Assembly: GCA_021157485.1 (NCBI GenBank)
Contig: JAGGWO010000057.1
Span: forward strand, 1-20,048
DNA: 20,048 nucleotides
Origin: Sulfurimonas sp.
GTDB taxonomy: Bacteria; Campylobacterota; Campylobacteria; Campylobacterales; Sulfurimonadaceae
Direction: 5' to 3'
Below are positions 8,346 through 15,402 of the stretch, piece after piece (within the stretch, counting starts at the first letter, position 1; each line of letters starts with the position of its first letter). The notes beneath the pieces are model-generated. The model did not search any database and was not told the origin of the DNA. It saw only the letters and a list, made by a program, of their open reading frames with translations. The translations under genes and the position numbers were made by a program.

Positions 8346-8435
8346 ATATAACTTTTTATTATTTACAATAGCTAGATATTACTTATTCTAATTTTGTTAC
8401 AAAATGACACGAAAAAAGTAATATTCAATAGATAA

Positions 8436-9392
8436 CTACTTATGTTTATTGAGTTTTGAATGTGAAGGATAGAGTACTTTTCCCGAGGGAACAACAAGTG
8501 ATGATTGTTTTAGGTGTACATCTTGATCATCAAAGAAAATATGAGCTTTAAATGATTGTAAGATTTTACTTTTTTCAATTCCTCCTAGAAAAAAGGCTTC
8601 ATCTACATAAACTCCCCAATGTCTCAAAGTTTTAATAACTCTTAAATCTGAAGGTGCATTTCTGGCTGTAACAATTGCTATTCTCACAGGCGAGAACTCC
8701 ATTTTCATTGGTAGTCTCTCTTGAAGCTTGGCAAGTTTTTTTAAAAACGCAGCAAAGGGACCTTCACTCATTGGAATATTTTGAGACTTTTCCTCATTGT
8801 CATGAAAAGCTTGCATTCCATCTTCTTTATACACAATCTCACTACTCTCATCAAAGAGTACAGCATCACCATCAAAGGCAATTCTGACCTGCTCGTCAGG
8901 TATCTCACATTTGTACTCAGGTGGTGTGCTTAAAACGGCAGATGCACATACACCATTGTCTATCACTTTTTGTGCATCTTCTTCATTTGTTGTTAAAAAC
9001 AGGTCCACATCAAAGGCTTCTAGGTAGTCAGCACTAGACTCTCCTGCTGTAAATGCAGAACGTGTAATGTTAAGGTTTAACTCTCTTATAGTATTTAAAA
9101 CCCTAACTCCAGTATCGGGTGAATTTCTTGACATAACAACTACTTCGACAAGTGGAGCTTCATCTTCTTTTTGGTATCTGTTTAGATTTAAAAGTGCTTT
9201 TATAAATGGAAAACCAATTCCCTCTTCAAGTGGAATATTTTCACTCTCTAACATATGCTTTCTATAGATATCAATAGCACTCTCAGGATGTTTTTTATAC
9301 TCATCTCTGAAGAGTTTATCCTCTTTTGTAAGGTCAAGTAGTGCTGTCGCTGATATACCGATAACTAATGTGTTTTCTAAATTAAATGCCAA
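8436..9392 (-). CDS. 5'-nucleotidase, cytosolic cN-I-like family
   Basis: 318 residues, resembling the cytosolic 5'-nucleotidase I family (PF06189), which dephosphorylates nucleoside 5'-monophosphates and belongs to the HAD-like enzymes. A DxD-type FDGDAVLFD stretch (D174, D176) fits the nucleophile loop, a SRNSPDTG segment lies near 88-95, and FFDDQ near the C-terminus fits the distal acidic metal-binding pair. No signal peptide, so cytoplasmic. The start is TTG at 9392-9390: AAAGGA stands 6 nt upstream, a TATAAT (9415-9420, minus) is 22 nt upstream, and no in-frame ATG lies near. It is divergent from the GIY-YIG gene with a 60-bp gap. Physiological substrate cannot be decided from sequence. 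Confidence 0.85.
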   Translation of the reverse strand: MAFNLENTLVIGISATALLDLTKEDKLFRDEYKKHPESAIDIYRKHMLESENIPLEEGIGFPFIKALLNLNRYQKEDEAPLVEVVVMSRNSPDTGVRVLNTIRELNLNITRSAFTAGESSADYLEAFDVDLFLTTNEEDAQKVIDNGVCASAVLSTPPEYKCEIPDEQVRIAFDGDAVLFDESSEIVYKEDGMQAFHDNEEKSQNIPMSEGPFAAFLKKLAKLQERLPMKMEFSPVRIAIVTARNAPSDLRVIKTLRHWGVYVDEAFFLGGIEKSKILQSFKAHIFFDDQDVHLKQSSLVVPSGKVLYPSHSKLNKHK

Positions 9393-9414
9393 AATGTATC
9401 CTTTAATATAAGTA

Positions 9415-9420
9415 ATTATA
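9415..9420 (-). promoter_or_regulatory. -10 box for the 5'-nucleotidase gene
   Basis: Perfect TATAAT on the minus strand, giving a predicted leader of about 15 nt that holds only AAAGGA and the TTG start. On the plus strand TACAAT at 9422-9427 is a possible, weaker -10 for the divergent GIY-YIG gene, so the two promoters would overlap. Confidence 0.5.
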
Positions 9421-9452
9421 GTACAATTTCTTTAATTATTAGGAGCTGTAAA

Positions 9453-9701
9453 ATGTCGTATTTTGTTTATATCTTAGAGTGCAGTGATAAAACTTTATAT
9501 ACTGGAATTGCTACAGACCTAGAGAGACGTTTGGATGAGCATAATAACTCTGATAAGGGTGCGAAATATACAAAGATAAGACGACCTCTAAAATTAGTTT
9601 ACTCTGAAGAGTCAGAGAATAGAAGTAGTGCATCTAAACGTGAGTATGAGATAAAAAAACTTTCACGTGAGAAGAAATTAGAAATTATACGAGGAACTTA
9701 A
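9453..9701 (+). CDS. GIY-YIG domain small protein (YhbQ-like)
   Basis: 82 residues, the whole length being a single GIY-YIG nuclease-fold domain. The first strand pair is YFVYILEC ... LYTGIATDLERRLDEH, with YVY/YTG standing for the GIY and YIG elements, the Arg of LERR, and a later KLVYSEE with Glu. This matches the YhbQ/UPF0213 group of stand-alone GIY-YIG proteins, some of which act on structured or damaged DNA; the role here is unknown. AGGAG at 9441-9445 supports the start with 7-nt spacing. The stop abuts the ATG of the next gene, so the two are translationally coupled. Confidence 0.88.
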   Translation: MSYFVYILECSDKTLYTGIATDLERRLDEHNNSDKGAKYTKIRRPLKLVYSEESENRSSASKREYEIKKLSREKKLEIIRGT

Positions 9702-10151
9702 ATGCTTAAAATCTATGTTGATGGAGATGCATTCCCAAATCTTTTAAAACCGATACTATTTCGTTCTATTGAGCGTTTAGGACTTGAGACCTACGTTGTG
9801 GCAAATAAAAAGATTAATATCGGAAAGTCAAAACATATTACCTATATGATTGTAGATGCAGGAGCTGATGAGGCTGATCATAAAATAGTGGAGATGGTAG
9901 AGGAGGGTGACTTGGTTATAACAGCCGATATTCCACTAGCAGACAGAGTTATAACTGTAAACGCACATGCAATAGACCATAGAGGTGAGCTTTACAGTGT
10001 AGATAATATAAAACAGTATCTAGCAATGAGAAATTTAATGGATAAAATTCGTGAGAGTGGGGAAATTACGAAAGGACCCAAGCCCTTTGGAGTAAAAGAT
10101 GCACATGAGTTTGCAAATCAACTCAATGCATTTTTAACTAAGCACAGTTAA
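9702..10151 (+). CDS. YaiI/YqxD (DUF188, UPF0178) family protein
   Basis: 149 residues, the usual length for UPF0178. The N-terminal YVDGDAFP, the central DAGADEADHKIVE and GDLVITADIPLAD, and the Gly- and Pro-rich C-terminal GPKPFG are family hallmarks. The acidic residues fit a PIN/NYN-like nuclease fold, but no activity is established for the family. The ATG directly follows the stop of the GIY-YIG gene; AGGA at 9692-9695 lies inside that gene's last codons. The 3' end overlaps the convergent GGDEF-EAL gene by 14 nt. Confidence 0.92.
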   Translation: MLKIYVDGDAFPNLLKPILFRSIERLGLETYVVANKKINIGKSKHITYMIVDAGADEADHKIVEMVEEGDLVITADIPLADRVITVNAHAIDHRGELYSVDNIKQYLAMRNLMDKIRESGEITKGPKPFGVKDAHEFANQLNAFLTKHS

Positions 10152-12012
10152 GCTTGTAGCTCTTTTGTAGATACTCTTCAAACGCATCTTTATGGATAGG
10201 ACGTGAGAAGTAATATCCTTGTAAAATATCGCACTCTTCTTCAATAAGAAACTCTTGTTGAGACTCTTCTTCTATACCTTCGGCAACAATAGTAAGGTTT
10301 AGATTTTTGGCAATGTTGAGTATAGTTTTTACCATAACTCTGCCATCTTTTGTATCATCAAGCCCCATAATAAATGATTTATCAATTTTGAGCTCGTCAA
10401 TCGGGAGTTGGCGTAGGTAACTCAGAGATGAGTAACCAGTTCCAAAGTCATCCATAGAGAAACGAATTCCAAGACCTTTGAGAATATTCATGCTACTGAT
10501 TAGTTTATCGATATCTTCAGCTACACTTGTTTCAGTCATCTCAAAAACAATTTTTGAGGATAGCTTTTTACTTAAGTATTTTGAACATAAGTTTTCAACA
10601 TCGTGTATAAATGAAGAGTGAAAGAACTGTCTCATACTGATATTTATTGACATCTGTTTTACATCTAAGCCTTTTTCATCCCAGTCACATAGAGTTTTAA
10701 AAGACTCCTCGATGATATAATAACCGAGTTCTATAATGTACCCAGTCTGCTCAGATATAGGTATAAAATCATCTGGTCCAATCTCTCCAAGTTTCTCATT
10801 ATTCCATCTAACTAGAACTTCACAGCCAGCTACCTCTTTTTTAGCATTTAGTTGTGGTTGGTACATTAGTGAGATTTCATTTTTTTGCAGTGCAAAGTGA
10901 AGATGTCTTTCAATTTCAAGTTTAGATGCCACCTTTTTAGAGAGCTCATCGTTAAATATGATGACTCCATCTCGTCCTTGAGATTTTGCTTCATACATTG
11001 CAATATCTGCCTCTTTTAGAAAAATATTTGCTTCAAGTTCAGGATTGTTCATAATACTTAAACCGATACTTGCACTAATGTATAGGTGATGTTCTTCAAT
11101 ATTATAGAATGCTTTTATATCACGAAGAAGTTGTTTTGAAAAATCTTCAGCTCTCTTAAGGGCTTCTTCTTTAGTTGTAAAAGAGTTACTTAATATACAA
11201 AATTCATCACCACCTAATCTTGCAATAGAATTATTACATTTATCTGAATGAAAACTCATTCTTTTGGAGACTTCAAAAAGTAGCTTGTCCCCAATATCAT
11301 GACCTAAAGAGTCATTTATATTTTTAAAGTGATCTAAATCTATGAGTAAAAGGTACTTAAAATCATTTTCTTTCTTTTGTGATTTGATAGACTCTTCAAG
11401 CAGATTAATAAAGTAGCGTCGATTACCAAGCTTAGTAAGATAATCACTATATGCCTGATATCTGCTTTTTAGAAGATAGTTATAAGTGTTAGTAGATGCA
11501 TAAATCAACACTCCTGAAAGTACAACAGTAAAAATTGCTAGTAGGTAGCTATAAAAATCATTAATTAATAAAAAGTAGATAAATAGAGGTGCCATAAGAG
11601 TTATAAGAGTGATTCTAGAGAGCTTTTTTTCAGAGACTAAGAGTGTCGCTGATACAACGGAAATCCCAAGCTGTGTTGCTATGGCAATATAGTGCATCTC
11701 AATATGGATACTGAGAACATTTACTAAAAATATAACTGTCCATAGTGAAAAGTATATGAAAAGAAATAGTTTGGCTCTTGGATACCAGGCAATTTTTTCT
11801 TCTAGAGTTAAATCAGAATCTACAAACTCTTTATGTAGTCTGTATCCCCAAATAGATACGAGTGTCATTGTTGTATACCAAACAATAGAGGGTAATAATG
11901 TATTATAAATAAAGCCCATGTAGATGTAACCAGCACCAGTTGTTAGTGTTAGTAAAAGCACCACAATTATTTGAGTATTTAAAAATCTGTAAAAATTAAT
12001 ATCTGTTTTCAT
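10138..12012 (-). CDS. Membrane GGDEF-EAL protein (c-di-GMP synthesis and breakdown)
   Basis: 624 residues. Residues 10-175 hold about six hydrophobic helices with short loops, an integral-membrane sensor (MASE-like). The GGDEF domain starts at DYLTKLGNRR, with GGDEF intact at 267-271. The inhibitory I-site RxxD is not seen: the aligned residues are K and N. The EAL domain has EVL at 398-400 in place of EAL, a common variant, and intact DDFGTGYSS from D521 and AEGIE, so both cyclase and phosphodiesterase activities are possible. Net direction cannot be told. The ATG at 12012 has no Shine-Dalgarno, and an in-frame TAG lies a few codons upstream, so this start is the only good one. Three phased GTGATA/GTGACA repeats run straight into the start codon. 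Divergent from msrBA; its 3' end overlaps the DUF188 gene. Confidence 0.93.
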   Translation of the reverse strand: MKTDINFYRFLNTQIIVVLLLTLTTGAGYIYMGFIYNTLLPSIVWYTTMTLVSIWGYRLHKEFVDSDLTLEEKIAWYPRAKLFLFIYFSLWTVIFLVNVLSIHIEMHYIAIATQLGISVVSATLLVSEKKLSRITLITLMAPLFIYFLLINDFYSYLLAIFTVVLSGVLIYASTNTYNYLLKSRYQAYSDYLTKLGNRRYFINLLEESIKSQKKENDFKYLLLIDLDHFKNINDSLGHDIGDKLLFEVSKRMSFHSDKCNNSIARLGGDEFCILSNSFTTKEEALKRAEDFSKQLLRDIKAFYNIEEHHLYISASIGLSIMNNPELEANIFLKEADIAMYEAKSQGRDGVIIFNDELSKKVASKLEIERHLHFALQKNEISLMYQPQLNAKKEVAGCEVLVRWNNEKLGEIGPDDFIPISEQTGYIIELGYYIIEESFKTLCDWDEKGLDVKQMSINISMRQFFHSSFIHDVENLCSKYLSKKLSSKIVFEMTETSVAEDIDKLISSMNILKGLGIRFSMDDFGTGYSSLSYLRQLPIDELKIDKSFIMGLDDTKDGRVMVKTILNIAKNLNLTIVAEGIEEESQQEFLIEEECDILQGYYFSRPIHKDAFEEYLQKSYKLNCA

Positions 12013-12053
12013 GTCACAATTCTATCACATAAATATCACTTAAATGTATTAAA
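12012..12053 (-). promoter_or_regulatory. Phased GTGATA repeats upstream of the GGDEF-EAL gene
   Basis: On the minus strand, GTGATA (12039-12034), GTGATA (12028-12023) and GTGACA (12017-12012) are spaced exactly 11 bp apart and end at the start codon. A TTTAAT at 12053-12048 (one mismatch to TATAAT) could be the -10, which would put the repeats in a leader of about 30 nt. Same unit and spacing as in front of sqr. Confidence 0.5.
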
Positions 12054-12111
12054 GTAAAATTTAATTAGAAAATTAAAGTTAAAATATGGCTTTTGTTAGA
12101 AATAGTAACAG

Positions 12112-12138
12112 TATAATAAAATATAATATGAGAAGGAG
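12112..12138 (+). promoter_or_regulatory. -10 box and Shine-Dalgarno for msrBA
   Basis: TATAAT at 12112-12117 (a second copy at 12122-12127) and AAGGAG at 12133-12138, 7 nt before the ATG at 12146. This argues against the upstream in-frame ATG at 12086, which has no Shine-Dalgarno and would lie before the predicted transcript start. Confidence 0.55.
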
Positions 12139-12145
12139 ATTTATT

Positions 12146-13060
12146 ATGTTGAAAACAGTTATAAGTATGATGTTGTTGATGTTAATTAACTCAAATGCAG
12201 CAGAATTGAAAACGTTAAATAAATTAACCGACAAAGAGAGTAGGGTTATAATAAATAAGGGTACTGAGAGAGCATATAGTGGAAAGTACTACAAGTACAA
12301 AAAAGATGGCACATATTTATGCAAGTGGTGTGATGCTCCACTTTATAAATCAAGTTCAAAGTTTGACAGTGGATGTGGTTGGCCCAGTTTTGATGATGAG
12401 ATACCGGGTGCAGTGAAAAGAGTTAAAGATGCAGATGGAAGAAGAACTGAAATAGTATGTGCAAACTGTGGAGGACATCTTGGGCATGTTTTTATAGGTG
12501 AAGGCCTTACTGATAAAAATATAAGACACTGTGTAAATTCTATTTCACTAAAGTTCCAAGAAAAAAAAGCTGATAACTTATCAAAAGCCTATTTTGCAGG
12601 AGGATGTTTTTGGGGAGTTGAGTATCATTTTGAAAACTTAAATGGTGTGATAAATGTTGTTTCAGGTTTTATGGGTGGGGATATTAAAAATCCTTCATAT
12701 AGAGATGTTGTGCGTGGTGATACAGGTCATTTAGAAGTTGTTGAGATTACATATGATTCTAAAAAAGTAACTTACGAGTCTTTGGCAAAACTATTTTTTG
12801 AGATACATGACCCAACCCAAGCAAATGGACAAGGACCAGATATAGGTTCTCAGTATCTCTCAGCTATTTTTGTATCAAACGCAGATGAGAGAAAAACAAT
12901 AAAAAAACTCATAGATATTTTAGAATCTAAAGGTTTAAAAATAGCAACAAAAATTGAAGATAAAAAGCCTTTTTATAAAGCAGAAAATTATCATCAAGAC
13001 TACTATCAGAGAAAAGGTTCACAGCCATATTGTCACGCTTATGTTAAGAGGTTTGAGTAG
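12146..13060 (+). CDS. msrBA: Periplasmic bifunctional methionine sulfoxide reductase, MsrB-MsrA order
   Basis: 304 residues. The first 20 or so form a signal peptide (MLKTVISMMLLMLINSNAAE), so the enzyme should act outside the cytoplasm. Residues about 25-140 are MsrB, which reduces the R epimer of methionine sulfoxide: zinc-binding pairs C59/C62 and C105/C108, GCGWPSF, and catalytic C129 in RHCVN. Residues about 148-300 are MsrA, which reduces the S epimer: GCFWG with catalytic C154, and probable resolving C296 in PYCHAY. The order B-A is the reverse of the A-B fusion I recall from Helicobacter pylori. The start was chosen on AAGGAG at 12133-12138 and the signal peptide. How electrons reach it is not visible here; no thioredoxin-like or DsbD-like gene is nearby. 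The 3' end overlaps the convergent aat-like gene by 17 nt. Confidence 0.94.
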   Translation: MLKTVISMMLLMLINSNAAELKTLNKLTDKESRVIINKGTERAYSGKYYKYKKDGTYLCKWCDAPLYKSSSKFDSGCGWPSFDDEIPGAVKRVKDADGRRTEIVCANCGGHLGHVFIGEGLTDKNIRHCVNSISLKFQEKKADNLSKAYFAGGCFWGVEYHFENLNGVINVVSGFMGGDIKNPSYRDVVRGDTGHLEVVEITYDSKKVTYESLAKLFFEIHDPTQANGQGPDIGSQYLSAIFVSNADERKTIKKLIDILESKGLKIATKIEDKKPFYKAENYHQDYYQRKGSQPYCHAYVKRFE

Positions 13061-13736
13061 CGCTATCCCACCTCTTTAAGAAGTCACTTCGGGAGTATGT
13101 TTGGCATCCGAGTCTTTTTTTATACTCCATATGTGGATGCCCAAAGTTCCAAAATTCAAAACCACTCTTTTGTAACTGTTTTGCCAATAAAACAAGTTGA
13201 AGAGTTCCATAGTTTGCATACCTTTTTTCTCTTGAGCTAAAGCCACTGAGACTTGTATATGTCTTACCTATTATATATCCAAGTTCCCCTGCAATTAGTT
13301 CATTTGAGTTTTTATCAACTAGCTCAAAAGAGACTATTTTGAAATCTTCTCTTTTCTCGTTATGTAGATATAAACTTTTAATTAGCTCTGCATATTCACC
13401 TTTTAACCAGTTATATTTATGGTGAGTAGAAAATTTATCAACTACCTCATTGAACCTACTGCTAATTTTAAACTCATAACTCTTTACACTCATAAGCTTT
13501 TTTACTTTTTGGGATATATGGAGATTTTTAAAGTCTAATATTGCATAATCATTTTGAAGTTCGGGAAGTAAAATCAAGCCATCTTTTGTCTCATGAGTTG
13601 TACTGATAAACCCAGCTTTAGCTAACTCTACATAAAACTCTTCACTCCAGTCATCACTCCAATAGTAACTGTTTGTCATATCTGTGCAGAGCTGTTCGTT
13701 AAAATAATTCTTATCTTTTAGTTTTGCAGATGTCAA
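13044..13736 (-). CDS. Leucyl/phenylalanyl-tRNA-protein transferase-like protein (divergent Aat)
   Basis: 230 residues from the TTG at 13736, close to the length of E. coli Aat (about 234). The order of elements matches: an N-terminal YYWSDDWSEEFYVELAKAGF region, a core GELGYIIG then SLSGFSS strand pair of the GNAT-like fold, and a C-terminal FWNFGHPHMEYKKRLG corresponding to the Aat segment around DCQVLNDHTASLG. The family adds Leu or Phe to proteins with N-terminal Arg or Lys, for ClpS/ClpAP degradation. Sequence is far from classical Aat, so substrate is uncertain; a general GNAT acyltransferase is the alternative. The start is doubtful: the frame stays open upstream to 13772, where AAGGAG sits, but the codon at proper spacing is ATC (13763-13761), not a canonical start. 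Overlaps msrBA at the 3' end. Confidence 0.66.
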   Translation of the reverse strand: MTSAKLKDKNYFNEQLCTDMTNSYYWSDDWSEEFYVELAKAGFISTTHETKDGLILLPELQNDYAILDFKNLHISQKVKKLMSVKSYEFKISSRFNEVVDKFSTHHKYNWLKGEYAELIKSLYLHNEKREDFKIVSFELVDKNSNELIAGELGYIIGKTYTSLSGFSSREKRYANYGTLQLVLLAKQLQKSGFEFWNFGHPHMEYKKRLGCQTYSRSDFLKRWDSATQTS

Positions 13737-13769
13737 ATAGTATATTTGTGATTGTATGCCGATAGAAGC

Positions 13770-13794
13770 TCCTTATATAATTTTGATTATAGCA
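13770..13794 (-). promoter_or_regulatory. Extended -10 promoter and Shine-Dalgarno for the aat-like gene
   Basis: On the minus strand TGCTATAAT (13794-13786) is a perfect extended -10 box, followed by AAGGAG at 13775-13770. The predicted leader is very short. The plus-strand side of this 101-bp gap carries TATTAT at 13804-13809 and GGAAG at 13829-13833 for the S4 gene. Confidence 0.55.
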
Positions 13795-13837
13795 CTAATA
13801 GGGTATTATTCCAACAATTAAAATATATGGAAGTATT

Positions 13838-14041
13838 ATGAAATTTGAACTAAAAGAAGATTATATTGAGCTTTTTAAACTGATAAAAGTTATGGATTTA
13901 GTAGACAGTGGTGCTCAGGCGAAGTATATCGTAGCGGATGGTTATGTTAAACGCAATGGAGAGACTGAGACTAGAAAAAGAGCTAAGATAGTTAAAGGTG
14001 ATACGATTGAAGTTGCTGAAGCAATTATAGAAGTAGTATAA
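13838..14041 (+). CDS. Small S4-domain RNA-binding protein
   Basis: 67 residues, a single S4 RNA-binding domain of the YbcJ/YaaA type: FIKLIKVMDL-like first helix (here KLIKVMDLV), the turn DSGAQAKYIVADGYVKRNG, then RKRAKIVKGDTIEV. Such proteins bind structured or ribosomal RNA; partner unknown here. GGAAG at 13829-13833 gives a 4-nt-spaced, modest Shine-Dalgarno. It is divergent from the aat-like gene and converges on cheR with 6 nt between the stops. Confidence 0.87.
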   Translation: MKFELKEDYIELFKLIKVMDLVDSGAQAKYIVADGYVKRNGETETRKRAKIVKGDTIEVAEAIIEVV

Positions 14042-14047
14042 AATTAC

Positions 14048-14824
14048 TTAAAACAGGTCAGCATGTCCAAAAAAGATATCATGTTGATCACTCTTTCTTA
14101 AAGACTCTAAAATACCTTTTGCTTTTAACTTTGTCTCTTTGTCAAAATATATAAGCATGTTTCTTGAAAAAATAAAATCAAACTTCCCTATATTTTTAAA
14201 TGAACTATCAAAAATATTTGTTTGTTGAAATGAAACAAGGGATTTGATATTCTGTTTTAGAGTATATTTTTTATCAGTTATATCAAAGTATTTAGAGATG
14301 ACTTGTGATGTGAGATTTCTTACATTTCTCTCCCCATACACTGCGTTTTGTGCTTTTAAAATTGCATCAGAGTTGATGTCAATACCCAGTATATAAAATT
14401 TTGAAGATACAACACCAGCTTCAAGTAAAGCAATCGCGATTGAGTATACCTCTTCGCCTGTTGCTGATGGAGCACACAGAATTTTTACACTACCTTGAGA
14501 CTCTTTTACTAAATTGACCAACTCTTGTATCTGCTTAAACTCTCTATAAAAATAGGTCTCATTTGTTGTTAGGTAATCAATGAGTTCTTGTTTTAAGCGA
14601 GTATCTATTTTTATATCTTGAAGTAGTGAAGAAAACGAATATATATCTCTCTGTTTACAAAAAGAGGTGACTTTACTTTTTAATATACTCATTTGAGTAT
14701 CAAAGGTAATGCCAGTCTCCTTATGAAAGTAGTCTGCTATAGGATTTACATTATGGAAGTCCTCTTGTGGTACAACTGCTACTTCTTCATTTACAGATTT
14801 TTTCTTTTTAAAAAAATTAAACAT
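14048..14824 (-). CDS. cheR: Chemotaxis protein methyltransferase CheR
   Basis: 258 residues from ATG 14824. Methylates glutamates on chemoreceptor signalling domains using S-adenosylmethionine. The helical N-terminal domain ends in TTNETYFYRE (86-95), a CheR signature. The SAM site reads CAPSATGEE (117-125), where most CheRs have an ASS/CSTGEE form, and SRNMLIYF near the C-terminus matches CRNVLIYF. A Lys-rich tail (KKKK, 6-9) precedes the domain. A TTG three codons upstream is also in frame, but ATG 14824 shares its A with the cheB stop (TAATG), typical of stop-start coupling. It is the last gene of mcp-cheB-cheR. Confidence 0.93.
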   Translation of the reverse strand: MFNFFKKKKSVNEEVAVVPQEDFHNVNPIADYFHKETGITFDTQMSILKSKVTSFCKQRDIYSFSSLLQDIKIDTRLKQELIDYLTTNETYFYREFKQIQELVNLVKESQGSVKILCAPSATGEEVYSIAIALLEAGVVSSKFYILGIDINSDAILKAQNAVYGERNVRNLTSQVISKYFDITDKKYTLKQNIKSLVSFQQTNIFDSSFKNIGKFDFIFSRNMLIYFDKETKLKAKGILESLRKSDQHDIFFGHADLF

Positions 14825-15402
14825 TATTGGCAAAACTCATTTATTTTATTTACAATCACATCCATATCTTCAACCTCTATATTTGGGACCAAGAGTCTTG
14901 CACGACTAGGCATTCCATCGACGATAGCACTACTTGCACTCTCTGTTATACATGTAGCACCGTTGAGGCTCAATTCCTTGCATGCCTCAACACCATCATC
15001 ACCAATTCCAGTCAAGATTACAGTGAGGATATTAATCTCTGAACATAGTGGCACAAAAGAGTTAAACAGAGTATTTATATCTGGATTGAAAGAGTCGCAA
15101 GAAGAGGGCTCATAAGTTAGAAGGAATCCAAAGCCATCTTTTTTGAACTGCGTTTTTCCTTCACAAAGATAAATATGTCCATTTTGAAGTGTTTGATTTT
15201 TATGTACAACATCTATAGGATTACTTGAACTGTTTTTAAGTCTAGAAGCAAAGCTTTCCATAAAACCTTTTACCATATGCTGCGCAATAATGATAGTTGT
15301 GCTATGGAGTTTAGGGGCAGATTCTATTATCTTTTGTATCTGTCCCGGCCCTCCAGTGGAGGCACCAATCAGGATTATTTTCTTAGGTACGGAAAGTTTC
15401 AA
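14824..15402 (-). CDS. cheB: Receiver-less chemotaxis methylesterase CheB
   Basis: 192 residues, covering only the methylesterase domain; it removes methyl groups from receptor glutamates, opposing CheR. The catalytic triad is visible: S15 in GASTGG, H42 in AQHM and D136 in GIGDDG. The N-terminal receiver domain of enteric CheB is absent, as is known for Campylobacter CheB, so phosphorylation by CheA would not switch it directly. The start is TTG at 15402-15400; an in-frame TAA lies four codons upstream and the first beta strand (KKIILIGAS) begins at residue 7, so no other start fits. The gene overlaps the mcp 3' end by 20 nt and has no Shine-Dalgarno, which suggests translational coupling to mcp. 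Confidence 0.92.
   Translation of the reverse strand: MKLSVPKKIILIGASTGGPGQIQKIIESAPKLHSTTIIIAQHMVKGFMESFASRLKNSSSNPIDVVHKNQTLQNGHIYLCEGKTQFKKDGFGFLLTYEPSSCDSFNPDINTLFNSFVPLCSEINILTVILTGIGDDGVEACKELSLNGATCITESASSAIVDGMPSRARLLVPNIEVEDMDVIVNKINEFCQ

Noticed and set aside
12086..12145. Upstream ATG as the start of msrBA
   Set aside because: No Shine-Dalgarno, overlaps the predicted promoter, and would bury the signal peptide behind a charged extension; ATG 12146 has AAGGAG.
14693..15115. Plus-strand reading frame opposite cheR and cheB
   Set aside because: Antisense to two well-recognised genes, with no Shine-Dalgarno or family resemblance; similar shadows at 8675-8887 and 9067-9267 were dropped too.
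14824..15402. cheB as a truncated gene
   Set aside because: The catalytic triad is complete and receiver-less CheB is known in Campylobacterota.
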